A stretch of DNA of 64,000 nucleotides from Endozoicomonas sp965196975 (GTDB lineage: Bacteria; Pseudomonadota; Gammaproteobacteria; Pseudomonadales; Endozoicomonadaceae): assembly GCF_965196975.1 (NCBI RefSeq), contig NZ_OZ239981.1, positions 2,914,001 through 2,978,000 of the forward strand. The letters run 5' to 3'. A program made the position numbers and the translations under genes. Positions 1 through 8,488 of this stretch are shown here, in pieces (the stretch's first letter is position 1; each line of letters begins with the position of its first letter). Under the pieces are notes generated by a model, which worked only from the letters and a program-made list of their open reading frames with translations, made no database searches and had not been told where the DNA came from.

Positions 1-409
1 CAGCTGATAGTATCAGACCAAACCCCGGATTCAGCCCAGGCCAGAAAAACGTTGCCAGAAACAACCCCAGCATCGCCGCAAACAGCCATTGAGAAACGGT
101 AGCAACCTGGTTAAAAGCCCAAAGACTCCCCGCACGCTGGGCAACACACCTGGGAGAAGGGAGATCTGTTGCCAGACCCAATGCTGCAAACAGCACTGCC
201 GTCAACAGGCTGGCATTGGAAGCAAAATCCCTTCCCCAGGGAAGAATATCAACACCCGATGGCCCAAGTATCAGGCCAACCATCCCGGCAAGCACAGCAA
301 CTGGCATATAAATACGCTGCAATGGCCGACAATGAACCCTCAGTATTTTTCCAAGAAGCAGAAGAGCGCCAACAAGGGCAAAGTCAGTAAGCATGACCCA
401 TTTTGTCAT
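1..409 (-). CDS. Sodium/glutamate symporter-like protein (partial, N-terminal part)
   Basis: This open frame starts at the ATG at 407-409 on the minus strand and runs off the left edge, so only the first 136 residues are visible. It is preceded by a TAAGGA-type ribosome binding site about 8 bases upstream. The protein is very hydrophobic. It opens with a membrane segment, then a short basic loop and a segment ending LGPSGVDILPWG, followed by further membrane helices and NPGFGLILSA. This layout resembles the N-terminal half of the Na+:glutamate symporter (GltS, PF03616) family, in particular the divergent group that is not E. coli GltS itself. Substrate is not assignable. An overlapping open frame on the plus strand at 89-466 is taken to be a shadow. 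Confidence 0.6.
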   Translation of the reverse strand, partial: MTKWVMLTDFALVGALLLLGKILRVHCRPLQRIYMPVAVLAGMVGLILGPSGVDILPWGRDFASNASLLTAVLFAALGLATDLPSPRCVAQRAGSLWAFNQVATVSQWLFAAMLGLFLATFFWPGLNPGFGLILSA

Positions 410-807
410 TACACTGTCCTTATAGAATTGAATTTTTCGATTGCAGTGCGTGCAGGACACGCCTGAAGTGATTGATGCCATCAGTTTGATGACGTGCATC
501 TGGCCATGGGATGCCAGACAAAGCCTTAGAAGAATTAAGGCCGAACAGGTTTGAGCCTGAATAATAACAGGCTGGCAATTTTATAACCTAATGATTAATA
601 CCTAACCTACCCCTGTAATCTACGAAATCTGCCTCCTAAAAACACAAGACATACTCACTGCAACAAAATAAAACCGAATCGACTGCGGCAGTATTTCACA
701 ACACAGCATCTATCTCATGAACTCTAGAAAATCACACAACCCTGTTTTATGCATAAAAACTAACAAACTACCAAAAATCTTAGAAATTATTTTATTCCAA
801 ACGAGCT
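410..807. other. AT-rich intergenic region, no gene seen
   Basis: About 400 bases between the symporter-like gene and the bHLH gene. It contains only very short open frames, none with a convincing ribosome binding site. A small hairpin GCGTG/CACGC sits near 446-460. No hairpin with a T-run is visible directly downstream of the bHLH stop codon. The region should hold the promoter of the minus-strand symporter-like gene, but I cannot point to clear boxes. Confidence 0.5.
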
Positions 808-1473
808 TTACTTCTCCCAGCTGATCAGCACTTGCTCATAAGGAACTAATTTAGGTGTCATCGTAGCGGTTGCCTTCTGAACATTTCTTTTGATTTGTGC
901 TGCTTCCAAAGCATTAGCTGAATGTAAACAGCTGTCTGAAGGGCCTGGTTTTATTTCTTCCTCCCTTGATTCGCAGAGTAATGATGGCAAGTGTTTCTCA
1001 ACAGCATCTTTTTTTGATGATAGAAGGTCAGTTATTGCTTCTGTTGCGGCCAGTATTGTGGCTAAATTGGAATCCGGCCTTCGAAGATGCGAAAGACTTT
1101 CAAAGTATTTCGGGGGAATAACCCCCTTTAGAGACTGACAAGCCTTATTAAGGGTATGCATTCTTGCACGCTCTCTATCATTACTTTCCAGCCTTCTACG
1201 CTTTTTATCGCCCGCTGATAATCCGGCGTTTCGTCGTTTGGTTATTTTGGAGGCTTTGCGCTTTTTTACTTTAGTTTCTTGTGGGGGCGGGTTTGTTTCA
1301 TCACTAAAAACAGTGGCTGTGGATGATGGCGAGGATGGTGCTATCTTTCTTCCTAAGTAGAGTACACTTTCAGCATTTGGTGAAAGTGGTGATTTTGGTT
1401 CTTGCATACCATCTGCAACAACCTGGTCAAGTATGGCTGAGATGCTGGGTATGACTGGTTTAACATTGCTCAT
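808..1473 (-). CDS. Eukaryote-like basic helix-loop-helix (bHLH) protein
   Basis: A 221-residue protein with no signal peptide or membrane segment. Residues 1-65 are Ser/Pro-rich and look disordered. Residues 68-81 and 90-94 are dense Lys/Arg clusters that resemble nuclear localisation signals. Residues 91-120 match the basic region plus helix 1 of animal class A bHLH factors: RRLESNDRERARMHTLN followed by a helix ending VIP. The E-box-reading Glu101 and the invariant Arg102/Arg104 and Leu108-Asn109 are all present. A loop of about 14 residues and a second amphipathic helix (about 134-151) follow, although helix 2 lacks the usual K-L-S-K entry. The family (PF00010) is eukaryotic and binds CANNTG DNA as a dimer. 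A secreted, nucleus-acting effector is my inference. A start at 1473 gives the longest frame; the ribosome binding site is weak. Confidence 0.8.
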   Translation of the reverse strand: MSNVKPVIPSISAILDQVVADGMQEPKSPLSPNAESVLYLGRKIAPSSPSSTATVFSDETNPPPQETKVKKRKASKITKRRNAGLSAGDKKRRRLESNDRERARMHTLNKACQSLKGVIPPKYFESLSHLRRPDSNLATILAATEAITDLLSSKKDAVEKHLPSLLCESREEEIKPGPSDSCLHSANALEAAQIKRNVQKATATMTPKLVPYEQVLISWEK

Positions 1474-1508
1474 GCATGATCACTGCCAGTTCCGTAGTAA
1501 ACACGTTT

Positions 1509-1514
1509 ATTATA
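1509..1514 (-). promoter_or_regulatory. Candidate -10 box for the bHLH gene
   Basis: The minus strand reads TATAAT here, a perfect sigma-70 -10 hexamer, about 36 bases upstream of the start codon. The hexamers 16-18 bases further upstream match TTGACA poorly, so this is a candidate only. Confidence 0.3.
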
Positions 1515-1590
1515 GTGTGATTGTAGAACTGGATGGTTTTAAATAGCTATCGAGAAAGATAAAACCTGCTGATAAGAAAAAGCAGACACA

Positions 1591-1623
1591 AAAAAAGGAT
1601 GCACATTTCTGGCATCCTTTTTT
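1591..1623 (-). terminator. Rho-independent terminator of prs (works in both directions)
   Basis: GGATGC (1597-1602) pairs with GCATCC (1612-1617) around a 9-base loop. The stem has an A-run on the left and a T-run on the right, so it can terminate transcription from either strand. It lies 23 bases beyond the prs stop codon and separates prs from the bHLH gene. Confidence 0.8.
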
Positions 1624-1645
1624 AACATCAGGCCTCGCTCAGGAT

Positions 1646-2587
1646 TTACTGAAACATTGCGCTGATGGATTCTGCATTACTGATTCTGCGCACAGACTCA
1701 GCCAGCAGAGGAGACATATCCAGCTGACGAATCTTGTCCAGAGCCTGGGCTGCCGGGCTCAGAGGAATGGTGTTGGTTACCACCAGTTCATCCAGCTGAG
1801 AGTTAGCTACATTTTCCAGAGCACGACCAGAGAGGATTGGGTGTGTGCAGTATGCATAAACGGCCTTTGCGCCCTTCTCTTTCAGGGCTGCTGCAGCCTG
1901 ACACAGAGTACCTGCAGTATCCACCATATCATCAACAAGAATACAGGTGCGTCCAGAAACATCACCAATGATATTCATCACTTCACTCTTGTTAGCCTCT
2001 GGACGACGTTTGTCGATAATAGCCAGATCAGAGTTAAGACGCTTGGCCACGGCACGGGCACGAACCACACCACCATGGTCAGGTGAAACCACCATGACAT
2101 CACTGTAATCACGACGCTCAATATCATCAAGAAGGATTGGTGAACCGTAGACGTTATCCACAGGAATATCAAAGAAGCCCTGAATCTGGTCCGCGTGCAG
2201 GTCAACCGTCAAGACACGATCCACACCCACACCAGCAATCATATCCGCTACAACTTTGGCACTGATGGGCACACGACTGGAACGAGGACGACGATCCTGA
2301 CGGGCATACCCAAAATATGGAAGAACTGCAGTAACACGAACCGCAGAAGAGCGGCGCATGGCATCCGCCATCACCAGCAGTTCCATCAGGTTATCGTTGG
2401 TTGGCGCACAGGTTGACTGGATGATAAATACATCCCGTCCACGGACATTTTCCTGGATTTCTACGGCGCACTCGCCATCACTGAAACGGCCAACGTAAGC
2501 CTTGCCAAGTGGGATATGCAGGTGATTGACAACTTTGTGAACCAAATCCGGATTTGAGTTGCCGGCAAACACCATCATTTTCGACAC
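1646..2587 (-). CDS. prs: Ribose-phosphate pyrophosphokinase
   Basis: Makes PRPP from ribose 5-phosphate and ATP, feeding purine, pyrimidine, NAD, His and Trp synthesis in the cytoplasm. The 313-residue protein has the usual family length and is close to E. coli Prs throughout: the flexible-loop region YFGYARQDRR, the catalytic stretch VLTVDLHADQIQGFF, and the PRPP-binding loop CILVDDMVDTAGTL. The frame opens at a GTG at 2587 with an AAGG site about 10 bases upstream. An ATG three codons later is the alternative. As in Pseudomonas, it is followed upstream by tRNA-Gln and ispE on the same strand. The rplY-pth pair usually found beyond prs is absent, and the bHLH gene stands there instead. Confidence 0.98.
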   Translation of the reverse strand: MSKMMVFAGNSNPDLVHKVVNHLHIPLGKAYVGRFSDGECAVEIQENVRGRDVFIIQSTCAPTNDNLMELLVMADAMRRSSAVRVTAVLPYFGYARQDRRPRSSRVPISAKVVADMIAGVGVDRVLTVDLHADQIQGFFDIPVDNVYGSPILLDDIERRDYSDVMVVSPDHGGVVRARAVAKRLNSDLAIIDKRRPEANKSEVMNIIGDVSGRTCILVDDMVDTAGTLCQAAAALKEKGAKAVYAYCTHPILSGRALENVANSQLDELVVTNTIPLSPAAQALDKIRQLDMSPLLAESVRRISNAESISAMFQ

Positions 2588-2731
2588 GGGAAATTACCTT
2601 GCTTGGATACTGGGCGTAGGTGGAAAAATCGAGTAACTAGAGAGGGTTCAGACAGAGCACTGCCTGAAAAATCAGCATCAATAGATGGCAGGAGACGACT
2701 TTCGATGCCATTGAGCACACGAACAAAACAC

Positions 2732-2806
2732 TGGCTGGGGTGGAGGGATTCGAACCCCCGCATGTCAGGATCAAAACCTGATGCCTTACCGCTTGGCGAC
2801 ACCCCA
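2732..2806 (-). tRNA. tRNA-Gln (anticodon TTG)
   Basis: The minus strand folds as a 75-base cloverleaf with encoded CCA. The acceptor TGGGGTG pairs with CACCCCA, the D-loop contains AAGCGGTAAGG, the anticodon arm reads TTTTGAT with anticodon TTG, and the T-arm carries GGTTCGAATCC. It is nearly identical in layout to E. coli glnX/glnV-type tRNA-Gln. A tRNA-Gln between prs and ispE is also the Pseudomonas arrangement. Confidence 0.97.
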
Positions 2807-2875
2807 GTAAATCTCTTTATCAATCCGTGCACAATCCAGGCCGATTTATCGTAGTTAACATCAAAGTTTGCAGGA

Positions 2876-3799
2876 TTACGCTGTAAGCGTGAAACCTGCC
2901 TGCTGCAAAGCTGTATGCAGGGGCGAACGATTAATGCCGTGCGCCACAAAGCTGTGTAGCTTTGATGTATCATCTGCAATCTCAGGACGAGTAACGCTGA
3001 GAGTCAGTTCAGCCTGTGCCGTCAACGCCTGTTCACGACTGGCAAACCGGGCAAACACTGATGCCCCGGAACCACTCATCATGGCCCGTCCGATGCTCGA
3101 ATCTGCGAGATTATCCAACAGAGAGAGCGTTTTATCAACCTCGGGATACAGCGAACGAACCAGAGGTTCGAAATCATTTCGCCTCTGTTGCTCCGAGCCC
3201 TGATCAAGAGCGGCGCAAACTTTAATCGGCAATGAATCTCTTGTCAAATCACTATGTCCGTACATCGCTGCGGTATTTACCTGAACATCCGGAGCTACAA
3301 CAAGGAACCAATCTTCCGGAGGATCCAGAGGCGTGAGAATCTCACCAACACCTTCCGCAAAAGCACTGTGACCCCGCACAAAAACTGGCACGTCTGCCCC
3401 TAATTTCAAACCAAGCGCAGCCAGCTGATCAATAGTGAGATTCAACCCCCACAAAGCATTGAGTCCCAACAAGGTGGTTGCTGCATTGGAACTCCCACCT
3501 CCAAGGCCTCCCCCCATCGGCAGCTTCTTATGAAGAAGAATTTCTGCACCATGCTGACACCCCACCTCCTTTTGCAGAAGACGGGCGGCCTTAACAATTA
3601 AATTATCCTCTGGCTCAACCCCTTCAAGATTGGAAACCAGCTCAATACCTGAGTCAGATTTGGTAATTGTTAATTGATCACCAACGTCCAGAAACTGGAA
3701 GAGCGTTTGCAGGTTATGATAGCCGTCGGGTCTACGGCCAGTAATATGCAGAAAAAGGTTCAATTTGGCAGGGGCTGGCAACACCAGTTCTGTCAGCAT
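2876..3799 (-). CDS. ispE: 4-diphosphocytidyl-2-C-methyl-D-erythritol kinase
   Basis: Phosphorylates CDP-methylerythritol in the MEP route to isopentenyl diphosphate. At 307 residues it has the expected size. It begins LVLPAPAKLNLFLHITGRRPDGYH, of which PAKLNLFLHI and GRRPDGYHN are family hallmarks. The GHMP-kinase ATP loop LPMGGGLGGGSSNAA is near residue 95 and the C-terminal MSGSGASVFARF motif is present. A GGAG site lies 9 bases before the ATG. It sits between lolB and tRNA-Gln-prs on the same strand, the conserved gammaproteobacterial lolB-ispE-prs order. The 154 bases between ispE and lolB leave room for a separate promoter. Confidence 0.97.
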   Translation of the reverse strand: MLTELVLPAPAKLNLFLHITGRRPDGYHNLQTLFQFLDVGDQLTITKSDSGIELVSNLEGVEPEDNLIVKAARLLQKEVGCQHGAEILLHKKLPMGGGLGGGSSNAATTLLGLNALWGLNLTIDQLAALGLKLGADVPVFVRGHSAFAEGVGEILTPLDPPEDWFLVVAPDVQVNTAAMYGHSDLTRDSLPIKVCAALDQGSEQQRRNDFEPLVRSLYPEVDKTLSLLDNLADSSIGRAMMSGSGASVFARFASREQALTAQAELTLSVTRPEIADDTSKLHSFVAHGINRSPLHTALQQAGFTLTA

Positions 3800-3953
3800 C
3801 CAGAAGACTCCAAAAAATACGGTTACGCTAAGAAACTGCTAATAATGACTTGTAACGTCCTGCAGCGGCAAATCCTTCAAAAGGAATCATGAGCAGAATC
3901 TGCACAATAAATGCCAGAAACATTTACTGGTAAGCTATTCGAAAATAGCTCCC

Positions 3954-4577
3954 CTAGAACTTCCAGTTATTGGCCATCAGGCTCAGGCGAACATCTCCGT
4001 GACTCACAGTCAGCTTTGCTGGTAAGCGCACAGAGTGATTCAATCCGTATTGTTGATAGTCCACGGTCCAACCCTGCTGCTCAATTTGCTCAGGATAACC
4101 GAGGTTATTCAGTTGAATCTTTGCGTCACTTCCCGGCGCCGGAAGCCCCCTGACCCAATACCTTAGATTACTGACTGGAAACTGCCAGCCAGTCATGGAG
4201 TAAAGCAGTAGCTCGGGCGATGGGCCATAACGGGTTTCATCGGATGCAGTGACCGACACCCCATCACGATCCCCAGAGATACGGGCAACTGACGTTCCAA
4301 AAGGGCCATCGAGAATCAACTTGTATTGATCAACTTGCTGTCGCCAGTCAAGAGACATCGTGCCAGATCGGCCCGGTACCTTGAGGTTTAGACGTCCAGT
4401 CATATGCCAGGCTCGAAGCTGGCTTAAGCGTTCGCGATGAAGCTCCCAGCGCTGCTCTTTTACTTCGTCACTCACCTCCCTGCCTGTATCAACAGTTCGG
4501 GAAGCACAGCCGGCAAGAATAAAAAAAGAAAGAGCCAATACAGCCTTCAACACTAAAAAAGGTTTATTAACATCCAT
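3954..4577 (-). CDS. lolB: Outer membrane lipoprotein receptor LolB
   Basis: LolB accepts lipoproteins from the periplasmic carrier LolA and inserts them into the outer membrane. Starting at the ATG at 4577 gives 207 residues with a clean lipoprotein signal: a hydrophobic stretch ending ILAGC, with the acylated Cys at position 24. The frame stays open further upstream to 4661, but that extension would bury the signal peptide. The mature part contains RAWHMTGRLNLKVPGRSG, GPFGTSVARI and a C-terminal VDYQQYGLNHSVRLPAKL segment, all in keeping with LolB. It lies about 100 bases downstream of the TPR lipoprotein gene. Confidence 0.93.
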   Translation of the reverse strand: MDVNKPFLVLKAVLALSFFILAGCASRTVDTGREVSDEVKEQRWELHRERLSQLRAWHMTGRLNLKVPGRSGTMSLDWRQQVDQYKLILDGPFGTSVARISGDRDGVSVTASDETRYGPSPELLLYSMTGWQFPVSNLRYWVRGLPAPGSDAKIQLNNLGYPEQIEQQGWTVDYQQYGLNHSVRLPAKLTVSHGDVRLSLMANNWKF

Positions 4578-4675
4578 ACCTAAGAACACCAAACTGTCTT
4601 GAGAGGGAAGAATTGCACAACCCGGGCCATTAACATAACGGTATAACGGAAGCAGTGACACTCAGTGGTTTAATG

Positions 4676-6454
4676 TCACTGCGCCGTGCTGACTGTCTCT
4701 GCCGGTTTTTCCAGACCTGCGCCAGTAAGCCGATCCATTGTATTCTTCAAAATCTGACTATCAGGGCTTTTCTTTAGCGCTTCTGCCCAAAGAGACCTGG
4801 CAGCATTCCTATCACCTTTTACCCAAAGCACTTCTCCCAGATGGGCTGCGATTTCAGCATCTGGAAACTGAGCGTATGCCATCCTTAAATAGTTTTCAGC
4901 TTGATCATAGTTCCCAAGACGAAACTGAACCCACCCCATACTATCCAGAATGGCCGGATCATCACTGTTCAGTTCATATGCCTGCAGAATAAGCTCTTCC
5001 GCTTCTTTATATCGGTCGGTCCGATCGGCAAGGGTGTATCCCAGAGCATTTAAGGCTGCAGCATTTTCAGGGTCAAATGCAAGAATGGCACGCAAGTCTT
5101 TCTCCAATCCTGACAGATCGTTCAGCTTTTCATAAACCATAGCTCTTGAATAAAGGAGGTTGGCTGACTCAGGATTTGTTTTAAGCGCCCGCTCAAACAA
5201 TATCAGTGCCTTACTCAGCTGGCGATCACTAACCAGAAGCTCCCCTTCCAGCAAAAAAAGCGACTCCATTCGCGCAGGATTACGGTTTCTCGCTTCTCCA
5301 ACATGAACCAGCGCTTCATCAAGCTTATTCTGCCCGACCAACATTTGGGTCAACGCCACCTGTGCAGCCATAAACTCCTTTCCCGGACCAACTGAAAGGT
5401 AGTGTTCTTTGGCAACAGCATACTTTTGCTGCTTTTCACTTAAACGCCCAAGATAATAGTGAGCTGTACTGTTCCGCTCACCAATGGCTAACAGCTGCTG
5501 AAAATACTGTTCAGACTCCTCCATCATACTATTTTCCAGCTTGATAAGCGCCAGCGACAAGACGATATCACTTTCATCAGGCGCTCTCTCAAGCAGGACT
5601 TCAAACTGTTTCTTTGCCAGATCCAGCTTACCGGCATGAACCAGAACCCTGCCATAAAGAAGACGAAGCTGGTTTTTATCCGGATAACGCTGCACCGCTT
5701 CAGAGAGCATCACTTCAGCTTCAGCGTCCCGCTTTAATTTATTTAAAGCCCGCCCCTTTACCATCATGGCAGGCACAAACCCTTGATCCTGTTTCAGAAG
5801 CTCATCAGCAAGGGTAAGGGCAGACTCAAACTCACCGGTTTGCTGAAGCAGAATCGCCTTACCCAACTTCAGCAAACGATATTCCGGATAAGCTTGAGAC
5901 AGTTGGTCAAACTGACTGATAAGATCTGGCTGACCATTTGCTACCGACGTTGCCTGATGGTTACCGGCTGCACTGGCAAGCACATCAAAGGCTGGGCTTC
6001 CTCCCAGAGAAAGCTGCGTACTCATCTGGGCAAATGCCCGGTCAAACTGACCTGCGTATACCAGCTCAAGAGACGAACCATGCAATGCATCCAGGTTTTC
6101 AGGTTGCAACTCAACCCACAGCAACGAAGCATCCAATGCAGCCTGTCTGGCCCCTACATAAACTGCGATCTGATAGGCTCTCTGAGCCACTCCGACATCT
6201 CTGGTCTTATGAGCCTGTTTCAAGTAATTACCCAAGGCCAGGTCATAGCGCTGGCGCTGACCACCCACTTCAGCAACCAGCAAATCATAAAGCGTCTCAG
6301 CTTCAAACGGGGTAACAGGCTCGTCAGCGTGAATCTGTGATTGACTGTCCCCTGCGGTTTCAACCCCACTTTCGACTTGCCGAACACCTTGACTGGCACA
6401 ACCCGCCAGAAACATAGCAAAAACAAGAGCAAGTGTTTTACTGCCCTTACCCAC
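4676..6454 (-). CDS. TPR-repeat lipoprotein
   Basis: A long tetratricopeptide protein, counterpart of the TPR gene between lolB and hemA in Pseudomonas (PA4667 type), function not established. I place the start at the GTG at 6454, preceded by a GGGGCGGGA site. This gives 592 residues and a 19-residue lipoprotein signal ending LAGC. The frame is open to 6580, but that would put some 40 residues ahead of the signal. Many TPR units follow from about residue 170, for example the block with DRYKEAEELILQAYELNSD. The protein is probably anchored at the inner or outer membrane and acts as a protein-binding scaffold. It diverges from hemA. Confidence 0.85.
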   Translation of the reverse strand: MGKGSKTLALVFAMFLAGCASQGVRQVESGVETAGDSQSQIHADEPVTPFEAETLYDLLVAEVGGQRQRYDLALGNYLKQAHKTRDVGVAQRAYQIAVYVGARQAALDASLLWVELQPENLDALHGSSLELVYAGQFDRAFAQMSTQLSLGGSPAFDVLASAAGNHQATSVANGQPDLISQFDQLSQAYPEYRLLKLGKAILLQQTGEFESALTLADELLKQDQGFVPAMMVKGRALNKLKRDAEAEVMLSEAVQRYPDKNQLRLLYGRVLVHAGKLDLAKKQFEVLLERAPDESDIVLSLALIKLENSMMEESEQYFQQLLAIGERNSTAHYYLGRLSEKQQKYAVAKEHYLSVGPGKEFMAAQVALTQMLVGQNKLDEALVHVGEARNRNPARMESLFLLEGELLVSDRQLSKALILFERALKTNPESANLLYSRAMVYEKLNDLSGLEKDLRAILAFDPENAAALNALGYTLADRTDRYKEAEELILQAYELNSDDPAILDSMGWVQFRLGNYDQAENYLRMAYAQFPDAEIAAHLGEVLWVKGDRNAARSLWAEALKKSPDSQILKNTMDRLTGAGLEKPAETVSTAQ

Positions 6455-7137
6455 TCCCGCCCCGATGATGAAAGATTCAGCCCCGGCAATCATTCTAATC
6501 ATGGATGGTATGCCCTTTCCCCTAATTCTGGTTGATATACCCGTCATATATAAAGCAGCCATTTCGCTGGCTACATCCACTCATTTTCAGCAGCCTGACA
6601 ACTTTGGATCTTTCAGATATAGATGCTGTTGCCATTCAGGTGTAATCCTATCGACAAACCGACGCAGTTCTCTCACATCAAGAACCATCACCCTCAACAA
6701 AGACCAGCAAACATTACAAAATATCCATTAAAAACGTGAAGAGAGTTTGCAGTTACACGCTTTCCATTGCAGAATTGATCGGCCGAAATACCCATCAATC
6801 CAGCAACCTTCTGAAAAGATTCTCTCCCCCCAACGGTGGCCTGAGCCTGAATCTGACAACTGCGATTGAGGTATCGGACATGGCATAAGCCAGAAAAACC
6901 ATGAGCAGGATTTGCAGAACGCTCCAACCAACAAGAGCTTCCCAGCAAAAAAACCATGGGCGGAAAATGTCAGGTACTACCTCCCGTCAGCTGGAAGGAG
7001 TTACCCGAGACATTTTCAAATTTAAAAATTGAGCTGCACAACCACCCATCCATATGGCGTAAAATACTTCATATTCAGGGTGCTGATGTGTCAGCCAACC
7101 TATAGTAGCAGTGAACCAGGACAGCAACAGAGGTCTG
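6455..7137. other. Divergent intergenic region between the TPR gene and hemA
   Basis: About 680 bases that must hold the promoters of both divergent units. I see no convincing gene: open frames here lack ribosome binding sites and family resemblance. No clear -35/-10 pair could be fixed for either gene. A TAAAAT sequence near 7060 is a possible -10 for hemA, without a matching -35. Confidence 0.4.
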
Positions 7138-8442
7138 ATGGGGTATATTACCGCTGGCATTAATCACAGGACAGCGCCAATCACATTGAGGGAACAGGTT
7201 GCCTTTTCTGCTGACCAGCTGCCTGAGGCTCTTCAAAATGCCAGAACGCACACTGGCATTGAAGAAATTGCCATCCTGTCTACCTGTAACCGGACTGAAA
7301 TCTACTGTGCCATCCACAGTTCTGAGATTGAGGTTATCAGGCTTTGCTACGAAAAACTGATTGATTGGCTGACCCATTATCATCAAACCAGCAATCAGCT
7401 ATTGGCACAACACAGCTACCTCTTCCATGATGAAGAGACTGTTCGACACCTGATGCGAGTGGCCTGCGGGCTTGACTCCATGGTGCTCGGAGAACCCCAG
7501 ATCCTGGGGCAGCTTAAATCTGCTTATGCCAGTGCGCAGGAAGCGGACACTGCGGGCCCGAGCCTGAACCGCCTTTTTCAACATAGCTTTACTACCGCCA
7601 AGCAGATCCGAACAGAAACTGCCATTAACGAGCAGCCAGTCTCAGTAGCTTATGCTGCTACCCGGCTGGCAAAGCAAATTTTTTCTGACCTCAGTGAAAA
7701 CACAGCGTTACTTATTGGTGCTGGCGAAACCATTGAGCTGACAGCCCGCCACCTGTGCCAGCAAGGAGTTGCTAATATTATCGTGGCTAACCGGACGCTA
7801 GAGCGAGCACAACGGTTAACGGATATTTTTGGGGGCAAGCCTGTACTGCTTTCTGACCTGCCTCAAATATTGCATGAAAGTGATATTGTTATCAGCTCTA
7901 CTGCCAGCCCTGTGCCTGTTCTTGGCAAAGGCGCTGTTGAGCGCGCATTGAAACAGAGAAAGCACAAACCAATGTTTATGGTGGATATTGCTGTGCCACG
8001 GGACATTGAACCCGAGGTGAGTGAGCTGGCTGATGTCTTTCTCTACACAGTTGATGACTTACAGGACGTTATTGAAGACAATCTTCAGCAACGAAAAGAT
8101 GCAGCACAACAGGCTGAGCGCATGATCGAGGCTGACACCTTTGAATTCATGACACGCCTGCGAGCTCTGGATGCCGTCAGCCTTTTGCGCAACTATCGCC
8201 AGAGTACTGAAGCGATAAGAGATCTGGAGCTGGAAAAAGCGATGCAGTGGCTGGCCAGAGGAGCCAGACCAGAGGAAGTACTGCAGCAGTTTGCACGTTC
8301 CCTGACCAACAAACTCATGCACACCCCCAGCGTACAGCTGAAAAATGCTGCCGCAAAGGGACAGCAGGAAAAGCTGGAGTGGGCAGAGAAACTTCTGGGC
8401 CTAAACTCCAGTCACAAGACCGACTCAACACAGGATGCCTGA
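7138..8442 (+). CDS. hemA: Glutamyl-tRNA reductase
   Basis: Reduces glutamyl-tRNA(Glu) to glutamate-1-semialdehyde, the first step of C5-route tetrapyrrole synthesis. The ATG at 7138 has an AGAGGT site 5-6 bases upstream and lines up with E. coli HemA. A GTG at 7111 is possible but unnecessary. The protein is 434 residues. The catalytic Cys (about residue 50) lies in LSTCNRTE, the specificity region reads GLDSMVLGEPQILGQ, and the NADP-binding domain starts around LLIGAGETIELTARHL. It is the first gene of hemA-prfA-prmC. Confidence 0.97.
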   Translation: MGYITAGINHRTAPITLREQVAFSADQLPEALQNARTHTGIEEIAILSTCNRTEIYCAIHSSEIEVIRLCYEKLIDWLTHYHQTSNQLLAQHSYLFHDEETVRHLMRVACGLDSMVLGEPQILGQLKSAYASAQEADTAGPSLNRLFQHSFTTAKQIRTETAINEQPVSVAYAATRLAKQIFSDLSENTALLIGAGETIELTARHLCQQGVANIIVANRTLERAQRLTDIFGGKPVLLSDLPQILHESDIVISSTASPVPVLGKGAVERALKQRKHKPMFMVDIAVPRDIEPEVSELADVFLYTVDDLQDVIEDNLQQRKDAAQQAERMIEADTFEFMTRLRALDAVSLLRNYRQSTEAIRDLELEKAMQWLARGARPEEVLQQFARSLTNKLMHTPSVQLKNAAAKGQQEKLEWAEKLLGLNSSHKTDSTQDA

Positions 8443-8488
8443 TGGTATTCTGAATCCACCCCTTTTATAGACACCTTTTGTAGACATC

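Noticed and set aside
89..466. Plus-strand open frame at the left edge
   Set aside because: It is antisense to a minus-strand frame with a ribosome binding site, consistent membrane-protein composition and symporter-like motifs; the plus frame has no family features.
5783..6340. 185-residue plus-strand open frame
   Set aside because: It lies wholly antisense to the TPR lipoprotein gene and its composition is that of a shadow frame.
3840..6910. Similar short sequences (ATGAGCAGRATYTGCA) near 3890 and 6900, thought to be a dispersed repeat
   Set aside because: The match is about 16 bases with mismatches and does not extend, so chance is sufficient.
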